Counted from the first letter of the stretch, positions 8,937 through 18,314 are shown. The stretch is 64,000 nucleotides of DNA from Rhizobium leguminosarum (GCF_017876795.1 NZ_JAGIOR010000005.1:1-64000); one strand, 5' to 3'. The notes: a model not told the origin generated them from the letters alone. Made by a program: numbers and translations.

Positions 8937-9886
8937 CCGGGTTGTCGCTCTGCGCCGTTGAAGAACGTTTTCCCGTCGGCGGTGCTTTCACGATTTCGCG
9001 GGGATCGCGCACGGAAATCCGCGTCGTGACAGTGGCCTTGCGGGACGGCGATGTCGCCGGCCGCGGCGAATGCGTGCCCTATGCCCGCTATGGCGAAACG
9101 GCCGAAGGGGTGATCGAGACCATTCGATCGGTGGAAGCAGATTTACGCAACGGACTGGAGCGCACCGAACTTCAGTCACGGTTGCCGGCCGGCGCGGCGC
9201 GCAATGCGCTCGATTGCGCCTTCTGGGATCTCGAAGCAAAGAAAGCTGGCAAGCCCGCCTGGCAGCTTGCCGGCCTCCGTCCGCCAATGCCTGTAAGCTC
9301 GGCCTATACGCTCTCTCTTGCCGCACCGGACGCAATGCGGAAGGTGGCAGCCAAAAACGCGCATCGGCCGCTTCTCAAGGTGAAACTCGGTTCCGATGGC
9401 GACGATGAACGTATCGAGGCCGTGCGCGAAGGTGCGCCGCATTCCACCCTCATCGTCGATGCCAATGAGGGCTGGACGGTTGATCAATACCTGACTTTCG
9501 CTCCGCAGTTCGTCCGCCTCGGCGTTACGATGGTGGAGCAGCCGTTACCTGCGGAAGCTGACGAAGCTTTGGCGCAAATCGAGCGGCTTCTCCCCGTATG
9601 CGCGGACGAGAGCTGCCATGACCGCGAATCCCTCGGAGGGCTCAGTGGTAAGTACGACGCGGTCAACATCAAGCTCGACAAAACCGGCGGGCTGACGGAA
9701 GCGCTGCTCCTGAAACAGGAAGCCGCGGCGGCCGGCTTCGGCATCATGGTCGGTTGCATGCTGGGCACATCGCTCGCCATGGCGCCCGCCTTCCTGGTGG
9801 CGCAGGACGCGCGTTACGTCGATCTCGACGGCCCGCTCTCCTGGCCAAGGACCGGGAAGCATTCATTCACTACGACGGCTCACTGA
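8933..9886 (+). CDS. dgcA: Enolase-superfamily epimerase, probable N-acetyl-D-glutamate racemase DgcA
   Basis: 317 residues, muconate-lactonising/dipeptide-epimerase subgroup. Expected catalytic set is visible: KVK (Lys151 acid/base), metal ligands Asp176 (VDANEGW), Glu202 (EQPLP) and Asp225 (ADESCHD), and the second base Lys247 (NIKLDKTGG). Generic annotation would be L-Ala-D/L-Glu epimerase, but coupling to a DUF1611 gene points to the DgcN-DgcA pathway, in which it racemises N-acetyl-D-glutamate. The overlapping ATGA start supports one operon. Confidence 0.75.
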   Translation: MTGLSLCAVEERFPVGGAFTISRGSRTEIRVVTVALRDGDVAGRGECVPYARYGETAEGVIETIRSVEADLRNGLERTELQSRLPAGAARNALDCAFWDLEAKKAGKPAWQLAGLRPPMPVSSAYTLSLAAPDAMRKVAAKNAHRPLLKVKLGSDGDDERIEAVREGAPHSTLIVDANEGWTVDQYLTFAPQFVRLGVTMVEQPLPAEADEALAQIERLLPVCADESCHDRESLGGLSGKYDAVNIKLDKTGGLTEALLLKQEAAAAGFGIMVGCMLGTSLAMAPAFLVAQDARYVDLDGPLSWPRTGKHSFTTTAH

Positions 9887-9922
9887 TGGAGCCGCCATCA
9901 GCATCTCTTTGGGGTTAGTTCA

Positions 9923-10777
9923 ATGCGTCACGTTTATGTCAATGGTGATTTTCTGTCGGAAACAGAAGCCCGTGTCTCGATTTTTGACCGCGGGTTCCTG
10001 TTTGCCGACGGCGTCTACGAGGTGACGCTGGTCCTCGACGGAAGGCTCGTCGATTTTTCCGGCCATATGGCCCGCCTGCGCCGTTCGCTCGGTGAACTGG
10101 ATATGCGGTTCTCGTTGACGGAAGAAAACCTGCTGGCCATCCATCGCGAACTGATCGAGCGGAATGAAATCAGCGAGGGCCTGGTCTATCTCCAGGTGAC
10201 GCGCGGGGCGGCGGACCGCGATTTCATCTTTCCGGAGGAATCGACGCCCAATACCGTTGTGCTCTTCACGCAGAAGAAGACGATCGTCGACAGCCCACTC
10301 GCCGCCCGCGGTCAGCATGTCGTCACGCTGGATGATCTGCGTTGGCGGCGCTGCGACATCAAGACTATCCAGCTTCTCTACCCATCGATGGCGAAGATGC
10401 AGGCCAAAGCCCAGGGGGCCGACGATGCGTGGCTGGTCAAGGACGGCTTTATCACCGAAGGTTCCTCAAACAACGCTTATATCGTCACCACGGACGGAAC
10501 GATCGTCACACGGGACCTTTCCTCCGACATTCTGCACGGTATTACGCGCGAAGCCGTGCTGCACTGCGCCAGTGATCTTCAGCTTCGGATAGAGGAGCGG
10601 CCGTTTACAGTCGAGGAGATCGAGAACGCCGCCGAAGCCTTCTCGACGTCTGCATCCGGTCTCGTGAACCCCGTCGTAAATATCAATGGCAAGCCGATCG
10701 GAGTCGGTAAACCGGGCTCGATTACAGCGCATCTGCGCAAAATTTACGTCGAGCGGAGCCGGGCTTCGGCGATCTAG
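9923..10777 (+). CDS. dat: D-amino-acid aminotransferase (class IV PLP enzyme)
   Basis: 284 residues. Converts D-amino acids and 2-oxo acids by transamination using pyridoxal phosphate. The fold-type IV pattern is clear: YVNGDFLSETEARVSIFDRGFLFADGVYE at the N terminus, the PLP lysine Lys147 in RRCDIKTIQLL, and EGSSNNAYIV followed by GITREAVL. Lies 36 bp after dgcA in the same direction, likely the same operon, so the cluster handles D-glutamate or D-alanine. GGGGTTAG precedes the ATG. Confidence 0.85.
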   Translation: MRHVYVNGDFLSETEARVSIFDRGFLFADGVYEVTLVLDGRLVDFSGHMARLRRSLGELDMRFSLTEENLLAIHRELIERNEISEGLVYLQVTRGAADRDFIFPEESTPNTVVLFTQKKTIVDSPLAARGQHVVTLDDLRWRRCDIKTIQLLYPSMAKMQAKAQGADDAWLVKDGFITEGSSNNAYIVTTDGTIVTRDLSSDILHGITREAVLHCASDLQLRIEERPFTVEEIENAAEAFSTSASGLVNPVVNINGKPIGVGKPGSITAHLRKIYVERSRASAI

Positions 10778-10782
10778 GTGTT

Positions 10783-10813
10783 TAGATGGGATATTCGGCT
10801 GGCGCCCCATCTA
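10783..10813 (+). terminator. Possible terminator or IS110 end hairpin
   Basis: TAGATGGG and CCCATCTA form an 8-bp stem 6 bp after the aminotransferase stop. There is no T-tract, so it may be part of the IS110 end rather than a terminator. Confidence 0.35.
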
Positions 10814-10900
10814 GCGGTGATGGGTTGAGGTACTGCGCTTCAAGCTGATGATAAACATGGTCTGTGTGACGCAGCCACAAACATCAAAAGGAAGCGCAGC

Positions 10901-11938
10901 ATGAAGCATTTTGCCGGACTGGACGTTTCTGTCAAAGAGACCTCCATTTGCATTGTAGACGAAACGGGTAAGATTTGCCGCGAGATAAAGGTTGTCAGCC
11001 ATCCCGACGATCTTGCCGATGTGCTGACTGATGCTTCCTGGAATTTCGTGCGGGTTGGGCTTGAGGCCGGGCCTTTGTCGCAATGGTTGTTCAGTGGCCT
11101 GGTGGAAGCCGGGTTGCCAGCGATCTGCATCGAGACACGGCACGCGAAGGCGTTCCTGAAGGCACAGGTTAACAAGACCGACCGAAACGACGCTCGCGGT
11201 ATCGCACAGATGATGCGTGTCAATCTCTTCCGACCGGTCCATGTCAAAACGCTGGCAAGCCAGAAGCGGCGCGTTCTGCTGACCGCACGCAAACTGCTTC
11301 AGGAGAAGGCCATTGCTATCGAGAACGACATCCGTGGCCTGTTGCGTAACTTCGGTTTGAAGGTTGGTATTGTTGGTGCTGGAAAGTTCGAGGAACGCAT
11401 CCGGGATCTCGCCGGTGATATGCCGGAGCTGTGCGACATCATGGATGCCCTTCTTGTGGCGCGACAGAAACTTCGTGAGCAGTTCACCGTGCTTCACGAG
11501 CGGCTGCTGTCCATTGCGAAGAATGACGCTGTTTGCAGAAGGCTGATGACAATTCCGGGCGTTGGGCCTGTTGTCGCTCTGGCTTTCGCGGCCACGATAG
11601 ACGTTCCGGCCCGCTTCCGAAGTTCGAAAGCCGTTGGCCCTTCTCTCGGGCTAACCCCACGCCTGCATCAATCCGGTGAGGACAGTCGAATAGGCCGCGT
11701 CTCTCTGTGCGGCGATCCCATGATGCGAACGCTGCTTTATGAAGCGGCGCAAGTTTTGCTGACAGTCGTGAAGAAGTGGTCCTGGTTGAAGGCCTGGGCG
11801 ATGAATGTCGCCAGGCGTCGGGGGCGGCAGAAAGCAACTGTCGCTCTCGCCCGTAGGCTGGCTGTCGTCATGCATAGAATATGGTCTGATGGCAGTGAGT
11901 TCCGCTGGACGCGAGAGGAGGCCGGCAGCGCCATGTAA
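10901..11938 (+). CDS. IS110-family transposase
   Basis: 345 residues, intact. N-terminal DEDD RuvC-like domain (FAGLDVSVKETSICIVDE, LEAGPLSQW, TDRNDARGIAQMMR) and C-terminal transposase_20 domain with IPGVGPVVAL and the conserved Ser region SRIGRVSLCGDPMMRTLLYEA. IS110 elements lack terminal inverted repeats, so the outer boundaries (roughly 10815 to about 12000) cannot be set by eye. Confidence 0.92.
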   Translation: MKHFAGLDVSVKETSICIVDETGKICREIKVVSHPDDLADVLTDASWNFVRVGLEAGPLSQWLFSGLVEAGLPAICIETRHAKAFLKAQVNKTDRNDARGIAQMMRVNLFRPVHVKTLASQKRRVLLTARKLLQEKAIAIENDIRGLLRNFGLKVGIVGAGKFEERIRDLAGDMPELCDIMDALLVARQKLREQFTVLHERLLSIAKNDAVCRRLMTIPGVGPVVALAFAATIDVPARFRSSKAVGPSLGLTPRLHQSGEDSRIGRVSLCGDPMMRTLLYEAAQVLLTVVKKWSWLKAWAMNVARRRGRQKATVALARRLAVVMHRIWSDGSEFRWTREEAGSAM

Positions 11939-12215
11939 GATACCAGCTGGTTGCGGGCGAAACGACCGATAACAAGATCCGCCACGGGTGGATGAATGTC
12001 CTTCGCGGGACGGAGGATGAAGAGAGGGCGTGCCGGGACTCGTATCCATCGTGACAACACGATGAGGACGTTGTTTAGATTGCTCCCTTCATTCCAACTG
12101 ACCCCATGATGGGAAGGCTGATAGCCGATCCCGAAGAGAAGCATGGCCTCGCGAAGACATCAGACATTCTGGTTGAAGAAGCTTGAAAGTACTTGACCAC
12201 AAAACGCCGAATAGA
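11939..12215. other. Non-coding tail of IS110 and junction sequence
   Basis: About 280 bp between the IS110 transposase and the IS481 fragment. No credible gene or repeat was seen. Confidence 0.45.
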
Positions 12216-12420
12216 GAAGTCCCGGCATTTGCTGGAGCGGATCGAGGGTAAAGCGTTCGGGCTGTGAAGCCCATGCCTTGCAGATGAACTCGTAAGGTGT
12301 GAGGCCCTTGAGGGTCTTGAGCCTGCGGCCGAAATTGTAAGCGGCGACGAAGTCGGCAAGATGCTGGCGTAGTTGGTCGTGGCTTTCATAGTAGAAGCTC
12401 GGTCTTTTCAGCAACAGAAA
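12216..12420 (-). pseudogene. IS481-family transposase, C-terminal fragment
   Basis: Reads HDQLRQHLADFVAAYNFGRR followed by LKTLKGLTPYEFICKAWASQPERF and QMPGL, the C-terminal integrase region of IS481 transposases. Both ends are replaced by unrelated sequence, so it is a remnant of about 70 residues. Confidence 0.8.
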
Positions 12421-12449
12421 TCTTTTCGTTCCGTCGCACCAGAAACGCT

Positions 12450-12572
12450 CAGCCCTCGCCACCCACATTCATCGCATCCACGCAATAGCGCATTGCAAAG
12501 CCGTGACCGGCGCAACTGCGTAAGTTCATCGGCAAACGCCTTGTCGGGGGTTAAGCGACAACGTGACATCGC
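12450..12572. repeat. Left arm of a 123-bp inverted repeat around the RepA-like gene
   Basis: Reverse complement of 14493-14616 with only a few mismatches. It carries an IS6-type end (GGGGTTAAGCGACAACGTGA). The two arms enclose about 1.9 kb with the RepA-like gene. Confidence 0.85.
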
Positions 12573-12692
12573 CGAAATCACAACTCGCTGAAATCACTCA
12601 CTTCTTTTTGAAGTCGCCTCTAAGGATGGTCGAGGAGATGCTGCTGGAGCGCGGTATCATTGTCTCTCATGAGACGATCCAGAGATGGATTT
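12573..12692 (+). pseudogene. IS6-family transposase, N-terminal fragment
   Basis: VEEMLLERGIIVSHETIQRW is a standard IS6 N-terminal signature. It stops at about 12692 where RepA-like coding sequence (opposite strand) begins, so the last residues of that protein derive from IS DNA. Confidence 0.8.
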
Positions 12693-14054
12693 CGCCCTAC
12701 CTGTGCTCGCCAAAAGCGAAGCCTGCGAGACATACACCGGGGGACGGCCCCAAACCTCGGATATTATATCCATTATCTCCGCATTGGCGGAGCTCAGGGT
12801 TTCCATCGCTTGGTCGTAAGCCGATCGGCCTACCGCTCCAGCCGTCAATTCATACAACGATTGCTTCATCTTCTCCGCTTGCTGGATCGCGTCTGATTTC
12901 CAGACCGTCGCAGTTAACAGATGATCCCCCAGTTTTTCCCGCATTCGTGCGAATGCCTTCTGTTCTGAGACGTCACGCGGGTTATACTCTGTCAACAAAT
13001 ACCTGTGAAATTTGAGATTCACCGGTCTTCCGGTCTTTTCGATCTCCGCCAGGAACCGCGCTACGTACATCATGTAATAGGAAGCTTTCTCGACATCAGC
13101 CCAGCCCGCCCGGGCCGTTATCAGTATGCCGGTCGCTGCTTCAATCGCACCCGCGTTCAAAAAGGATTTACCTCCACAGCGGATAACGACGACGTCATAA
13201 TCCTCCTCCACATCCTTGAGCGCACGCACCATCCTAAGGCTAGCATCTGTCCCATCAACGTCCTCCCCGTTGAAGTGGCGTTGCATACATTCAAATTCGA
13301 AAAAACCCAGCCCGGGAGTGCTTGGCACAAAATCAAGACCATCAAAACAGGTTTTTTCGATTATTGAGCTGATACTCCGAGGGTTATCAAGGCGTAAAGC
13401 GACCTCCATGCTCGAATCGGGGTAGTAGGAGGCGCTGGTGAACCAGCCATACATTTCCGACAATGCGCCGTCATTATCGAGATCTATAGCGAGAACGCGG
13501 AATCCCTTGAGCGCGAGGCCCTGAGCCAGATATAACGATGTAGCGGCCGAGGTGGAGCCGGGAGCTACTGTGATGATTTGTAGTTTCTCACCCTTGCGCC
13601 TGTGCGGGCGAAACTTCAAAGCCTCTTTCGGACGGGCCGATGCGAGATAATCGCGGAGTTCGTTAATTTGTCGAAGCGTATAGGAGCGTCGCCGTGCGGT
13701 CCCTAGCTTCGGTGTCGGCCCCAGCCCATCAAGTGACAACTGGCGCAGGTAACTGCCCGACACGCCCAAAATCTCGGCAACCTCGCCCAAAGAGAAAGAA
13801 CGTAAAACCCTGCGGTTCCCGGTACGTTCGGTATCAGCGCCCGCCTCGCGGACGCAATCCAAGAGTCGGTTGGCCGAGTCTAGAATCTGCTCCACCAACT
13901 TCTCTGTTGGAGAACTGGCATCATTATCGGATCTCAGTGCGTCTAGCCGTTGTCCTCCGGAGGCTTGGGCCCCTTCCTTCACCATTCCGCACCTCGTGAC
14001 GCTTGCGACCCTAAATGACGTATGTGTCTCGTCGCGGTGTAATGATTTTCGCAC
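12657..14054 (-). CDS. Orphan RepA/ParA-like protein with degenerate Walker A
   Basis: 465 residues (ATG at 13985 is an alternative start giving 442). Resembles RepA of rhizobial repABC plasmids: a MerR-like helix-turn-helix (FSLGEVAEILGVSGSYLRQLSLDG, 87-110), RRRSYTLRQINELRDYL, then the ParA ATPase fold (RVLAIDLDNDGALSEMYG, FDGLDFVPSTPGLGFFEFE, DYDVVVIRCGG) and a C-terminal AYDQAMETLSSANAEI-type end. The Walker A position (164-173) reads APGSTSAATS, lacking both lysines, so ATP hydrolysis is unlikely. No repB, repC or parS is nearby. The last residues are read from an IS6 fragment. Probably a decayed or repurposed partition protein. Confidence 0.75.
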   Translation of the reverse strand: MRKSLHRDETHTSFRVASVTRCGMVKEGAQASGGQRLDALRSDNDASSPTEKLVEQILDSANRLLDCVREAGADTERTGNRRVLRSFSLGEVAEILGVSGSYLRQLSLDGLGPTPKLGTARRRSYTLRQINELRDYLASARPKEALKFRPHRRKGEKLQIITVAPGSTSAATSLYLAQGLALKGFRVLAIDLDNDGALSEMYGWFTSASYYPDSSMEVALRLDNPRSISSIIEKTCFDGLDFVPSTPGLGFFEFECMQRHFNGEDVDGTDASLRMVRALKDVEEDYDVVVIRCGGKSFLNAGAIEAATGILITARAGWADVEKASYYMMYVARFLAEIEKTGRPVNLKFHRYLLTEYNPRDVSEQKAFARMREKLGDHLLTATVWKSDAIQQAEKMKQSLYELTAGAVGRSAYDQAMETLSSANAEIMDIISEVWGRPPVYVSQASLLASTGRAKSISGSSHERQ

Positions 14055-14137
14055 GGTAAGTCAACATTCAAGCGATAAATTCGGGCACTCCAGTCATACG
14101 TTAATCGGGCTATCGCAAACATCTCTGCGGCTCGGAA

Positions 14138-14427
14138 TTATCCATGACCGGGATCATTTTCATGCTTTGTTAACTTTTGAAGTCCGAAGAGGCGCGCAAG
14201 CAGATCATTCTGATCGTTGACGGTCCAGCCGCCAGAAAAGCCGAAGCCCTTCCTCACCCACAGCATCGCCTCGAAACCTGCGATCGTTCGCCGGGCTGAA
14301 TCGGAATGATCGAAACCCACCGATTTTCGGCATGTTCTTTTTCACCCGAAAATGGTCGCTTTCAATGCCTTGCTGCAGGTGCTTGGTAACATAATGCACG
14401 GGATCAGGATGATCGTGTCCGGGCAAG
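14138..14427 (-). pseudogene. IS6-family transposase, C-terminal fragment with frameshift
   Basis: PDPVHYVTKHLQQGIESDHF and NMPKIGGFRSF lie in one frame (up to about 14300), and ARRTIAGFEAMLWVRKGFGF plus LLARLFGLQKL in another. Together they are the C terminus of an IS6 transposase with one frame break. Confidence 0.85.
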
Positions 14428-14490
14428 TGGTGTAGCTGACGGGACGTAGCAAAGCCGAGTGCCCGCGCGCTTCTCGCTGCGCTGTAGCGG
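14428..14490 (+). repeat. IS256 left-end fragment
   Basis: About 60 bp matching 34995-35070, the left end of the complete IS256 element (shared block GCAAAGCCGAGTGCCCGCGC). It is the only part present here. Confidence 0.8.
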
Positions 14491-14492
14491 GA

Positions 14493-14616
14493 GCGATGTC
14501 ACGTTGTTCGCTTAATCCCCGACAAGGCGTTTGCCGATGAACTTACGCAGTTGCGACGGTCACGGCTTTCCAATGCGCTATTGCGCGGATGCGATGAATG
14601 TGGGTGGCGAGGGCTG
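14493..14616. repeat. Right arm of the inverted repeat around the RepA-like gene
   Basis: Partner of 12450-12572 in opposite orientation; holds an IS6-type terminal sequence. Confidence 0.85.
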
Positions 14617-14780
14617 CCGCCGACGGATCGGAAGCACTGCATCATCCGCTCACGTTTTCGAAGCGGCACGTGAGAATTCTCCGCGCGATTGTTCAGGCCC
14701 TTGTGGGATCGATGTTCGACGCCAGGCATGACATCGCGCCTTGCCGCTCCGTATGAGCGCAGTTTGTCGCTGACGATGCC
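14617..14780 (-). pseudogene. IS6-family transposase, central fragment
   Basis: Encodes GIVSDKLRSYGAA and MPGVEHRSHKGLNNRAENSH, the second half of the IS6 catalytic domain. Interrupted on its N-terminal side by IS5 copy 2. Confidence 0.85.
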
Positions 14781-15892
14781 GCGTTGGTGCGCGGATATGA
14801 AATCGAACGCATTTTGCTCTTTGATGTTGTCGGTTATGCCTGCCTGACTTGATGCCGGAGAGACTCCGGGCGTCCACCCGCCAGCATGCGGTTGAGAGCG
14901 ATGCAACCGATGGCCGCTTCGGTCTGCTGAGCGGCGAAAGAGCGAGCCCGCAAGCGTCGTCCGATCTGTGCCTTGTACCGCCCGATGGCGGTTTCGATCA
15001 GAGCCCGTTTACCATAGCCGGTAACAGCCTGCCATTTCAGCCGACCGTCGCTTGCGATCGCGGCAATGTGCTTCTCCCGCTGACCAGGCGGTCCGGTATC
15101 ACAGCATGCCACTGCCGTGACACGAGGTGGAATGACGATGGTCGCGGTGCAGCTATGCTGCAGGATCGCCTGATAGGTTGGTTTGCCGTCATAGGCCCCG
15201 TCGGCTGTGAACTGGTCGATCTCGCCGTCGACCTGATCGAGCAATGGCGCCACCTGGGAAGGATCATCCGTGTTCTGGTCTGTCAGCCTATGAGCAATGA
15301 TTTCGCCACTGTCGGCATCCACTGCCAGGTGAAGCTTGCGCCAGTTCCGTCGCGACTTCACACCATGCTTCTCCTCCAGCCATTGTCCGGCGCCGTACAC
15401 TTTCAATCCCGTGCTGTCGACAAGCACATGCAGCGGGCCGTTCGGCAGCGGCCGGTTTCGTCGGGCTGATGGCTCCCACTTCTGCGCCCTGCGGCTCAGC
15501 GTCGTATGATCCGGAACAGGGACTTTCAGCCCCATGAGATCCAGCAGCGAGTGTAGCAATCCCTCGGTCTGGCGCAGCCGCATTCCGAAAACGCAACCCA
15601 GCGTCAGGGCCGTTTCGATTGCGAGATCGGAATACCGGGCTTGGCCGCCCCGGGTCTTGCGTCGGGGAGCGCGCCACCCGATTAGCGCCTCCGGCGTTAC
15701 CCATAATGTCAGGCTACCACGCTGACGCAGACCTGCTTCGTATTCCCGCCAATTCGTCACCCTGAATTTCATCTTTCCGATATGGTGACGACGATCTGCG
15801 TTGTGTTTGTACGGCATGGCACCCGGATCATGCTGATTTCGATCCTGCCTGCCTATCCCGGAACCCTTGACAAACTATCCACGCACCAACGC
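14781..15892 (-). mobile_element. IS5-family element, copy 2
   Basis: 1112 bp, same ends as copy 1 but inverted. Flanks are an IS6 fragment on the left and fixI coding sequence on the right; no target repeats. Confidence 0.92.
14834..15817 (-). CDS. IS5-family transposase (copy 2)
   Basis: 327 residues, intact; the residue sequence matches copies 1 and 3 apart from LLDLMG in place of LLTLMG. Confidence 0.92.
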   Translation of the reverse strand: MPYKHNADRRHHIGKMKFRVTNWREYEAGLRQRGSLTLWVTPEALIGWRAPRRKTRGGQARYSDLAIETALTLGCVFGMRLRQTEGLLHSLLDLMGLKVPVPDHTTLSRRAQKWEPSARRNRPLPNGPLHVLVDSTGLKVYGAGQWLEEKHGVKSRRNWRKLHLAVDADSGEIIAHRLTDQNTDDPSQVAPLLDQVDGEIDQFTADGAYDGKPTYQAILQHSCTATIVIPPRVTAVACCDTGPPGQREKHIAAIASDGRLKWQAVTGYGKRALIETAIGRYKAQIGRRLRARSFAAQQTEAAIGCIALNRMLAGGRPESLRHQVRQA

Positions 15893-15975
15893 TCACGGAA
15901 AGCGTTCTCGCCCTCAGCGCGACATCGTCCAGCGCCGAAGAAGTCCGCCTTGCCAGCCATTCGCTCGGGGCCGGA

Positions 15976-18159
15976 TTGCGCCAGCTCGACCTCAGCATAC
16001 CCGACGCCCACTGCGGCGGCTGCATATCGAGCATCGAAAGCGCTTTGTCGGCGCTTGCCTTCGTCCCCAAAGCGCGGGTCAATCTGACCGCCAGACGGGT
16101 CAGTTGCATCTATCAGGAGGAGATCGACGGGCGGGCGACCGATCCGTCCGAAATTCTCGCGGCGATCGGCGCGGCCGGTTACCGGGCACATGTCTTCACG
16201 CCGACAGCTCCCGAAACCGACCGGATCCGGAACCAGCTGCTGCTGGCGCTCGGCGTCTCCGGCTTTGCAGCCGCCAACATCATGCTGCTCTCGGTGTCGG
16301 TCTGGTCGGGCGCCGATGCCGCGACCCGCGATATGTTTCACTGGATCTCGGCGATGATCGCGGCGCCGGCGCTGGTTTATGCTGGACGCTTCTTCTTCAA
16401 ATCGGCCTGGAGCGCGCTGAAGCGCGGGCGCACCAACATGGACGTTCCGATCTCGCTTGCCGTGACGCTGTCCTATGCGGTCTCCCTATGGGAAACCATG
16501 CACCATGGCGAACATGCCTGGTTCGACGCGTCGGTGTCTCTGCTGTTCTTCCTGCTGATCGGGAGAACCCTCGATCATGCGATGCGGGAAAAAGCCCGCG
16601 CGGCGATCAACGGGCTTGCCAGACTGGCGCCGCGCGGGGCGCTGCTGATGATACCGGACGGGTCGCGGCGTTACATCGCGGTCGAAGAGATCGCCGTCGG
16701 AGATAACATCTCGATTGCGGCCGGCGAACGCATTCCCGTCGATGGCATGATCATCAGCGGCGAGAGCGACGTCGACCTCTCCATCGTCACCGGTGAAAGC
16801 AGCCCGCTCGCCGTCGCCGCAGGCAGCGCGGTGAATTCGGGTGCGATGAACCTAACCGGCTCGCTCGTCCTGCGGGCGACGAAAGTGGCAAGGGATTCGC
16901 TTCTTTCGGAGATCATCGGCCTGATGGAAGCGGCCGAGGGCGGCAGGGCTCGTTATCGCCGGGTCGCCGATCGCGCCGCAGCACTTTATTCCCCCGCCGT
17001 GCACCTGTTGGCGCTGGCCTCCTTCCTCGCCTGGGGCCTGCTCGGCGGCGACTGGAAACAGGCCATGCTGGTCGCGGTCGCGGTACTGATCATTACCTGC
17101 CCCTGCGCATTGGGCCTTGCTGTTCCGGTGGTCCAGGTGGTCGCAGCCGGTGAACTTTTCCGCCGGGGCATCATGGTCAAGGACGGTTCGGCGCTCGAAA
17201 GGCTGGCCGAGACCGACATCGTCGCCTTCGACAAGACCGGCACACTGACGATGGGCCACCCCCGCCTCGTCCGGACCGAAGCGACCGACGCGGGCGATGC
17301 CGCAATCGCCCCAGCATTGGCGGCGCATTCACGCCATCCCCTTTCCCAGGCTCTGGTACGGGACATGGAGATCGTTTCCTCCGTCGCCTTCGACAGGATC
17401 ACGGAAATTCCCGGCGGGGGACTGGAAGCCTGGAGCGGACCGGACGTCTATCGGCTGGGCAACCGGGCCTTCGCCTGCGGAACTGGCCTCACGCCGGCGG
17501 CCGATAGTCCGTTCTCGGAGGTGGTTTTGTCGAAGAACGACGCCGATCTCGCCCGTTTCCTGTTCGACGACACCCTTCGCCCGGGGGCTGCCTCGGCTGT
17601 CCGCCAGCTTGCCACAACCGGCCTTGAAACGCTGATGATTTCAGGTGACAGGCAGACAGTCGTCGACAATACTGCGCAGGCTCTCGGCATCGACAGGGCC
17701 ATGGGCGCCTTGGCGCCGAAACAGAAGGTCGAGGAGTGCCGGAAGCTGAGCACGGAAGGCCACCGCGTGCTCATGGTCGGAGACGGGATCAACGATGCTC
17801 CCGCCCTTGCCGCCGCGCATGTCTCGATGGCGCCCGCCACCGCATCCGACATCGGCAGGCAGGCCGCCGACCTCGTATTTTTCCACGAGCGTCTCGATGC
17901 CGTGCCGGAAGCAATCGCTGTCGCGCGAAGATCCGCGAGCCTCATTCGGCAGAATTTTGCTCTCGCCATCGGCTACAACGTGCTGGCTGTTCCGATCGCG
18001 ATCGCCGGATTGGCGACACCGCTGATCGCCGCGGTGGCCATGTCGACATCCTCGATCATCGTCGTAACCAACGCGCTGCGGCTGAACGCCTTCGGCAAAC
18101 GGCCGCCCCTGCGGACCAAGGCGCGCGCCGGCGGCAATCCGGAGGTCAAAACCGCATGA
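15976..18159 (+). CDS. fixI: FixI, cation-transporting P-type ATPase, 5' end lost to IS5
   Basis: About 727 residues from TTG 15976. FixI/CcoI is a copper-type P1B ATPase needed to assemble the cbb3 oxidase used in nodules. Visible: metal-binding HCGGC (Cys13, Cys16), TGES actuator loop, membrane CPC (Cys375, Cys377), phosphorylation motif DKTGT (Asp419), HP motif (SRHPLSQAL) and GDGINDAPAL hinge. The reading frame continues upstream to the IS5 end at 15892 with FixI-like residues (about 28 codons), then a stop at 15868 inside IS5, so the native start and ribosome site are gone. fixG and fixH, normally upstream, are absent. Expression from TTG is uncertain. Confidence 0.88.
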   Translation: MRQLDLSIPDAHCGGCISSIESALSALAFVPKARVNLTARRVSCIYQEEIDGRATDPSEILAAIGAAGYRAHVFTPTAPETDRIRNQLLLALGVSGFAAANIMLLSVSVWSGADAATRDMFHWISAMIAAPALVYAGRFFFKSAWSALKRGRTNMDVPISLAVTLSYAVSLWETMHHGEHAWFDASVSLLFFLLIGRTLDHAMREKARAAINGLARLAPRGALLMIPDGSRRYIAVEEIAVGDNISIAAGERIPVDGMIISGESDVDLSIVTGESSPLAVAAGSAVNSGAMNLTGSLVLRATKVARDSLLSEIIGLMEAAEGGRARYRRVADRAAALYSPAVHLLALASFLAWGLLGGDWKQAMLVAVAVLIITCPCALGLAVPVVQVVAAGELFRRGIMVKDGSALERLAETDIVAFDKTGTLTMGHPRLVRTEATDAGDAAIAPALAAHSRHPLSQALVRDMEIVSSVAFDRITEIPGGGLEAWSGPDVYRLGNRAFACGTGLTPAADSPFSEVVLSKNDADLARFLFDDTLRPGAASAVRQLATTGLETLMISGDRQTVVDNTAQALGIDRAMGALAPKQKVEECRKLSTEGHRVLMVGDGINDAPALAAAHVSMAPATASDIGRQAADLVFFHERLDAVPEAIAVARRSASLIRQNFALAIGYNVLAVPIAIAGLATPLIAAVAMSTSSIIVVTNALRLNAFGKRPPLRTKARAGGNPEVKTA

Positions 18160-18314
18160 ACATGCTGATCTATCTGATACCGATTGCGCTGCTCATGGGC
18201 GGAATAGGCCTCCTGGCATTCCTCTGGTCATTGAAGAGCGGCCAGTATGACGACCTTGAGGGCGCTGCCTGGCGAATCCTGACCGAGGACGAAACCGACA
18301 GGAAGAAATCCTGA
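18156..18314 (+). CDS. fixS: FixS, cbb3 oxidase maturation protein
   Basis: 52 residues: one N-terminal membrane helix (LIYLIPIALLMGGIGLLAFL) and a short acidic tail with GQYDDLEGAAWRIL, typical of FixS/CcoS. Starts inside the fixI stop (ATGA), as in other fixGHIS operons. Works with FixI in oxidase assembly. Confidence 0.92.
   Translation: MNMLIYLIPIALLMGGIGLLAFLWSLKSGQYDDLEGAAWRILTEDETDRKKS

Noticed and set aside
14849..15469. 206-codon frame antisense to each IS5 transposase (also at 4557-5177 and 32959-33579)
   Set aside because: It appears identically in all three IS copies as the reverse complement of the transposase; no independent motifs.
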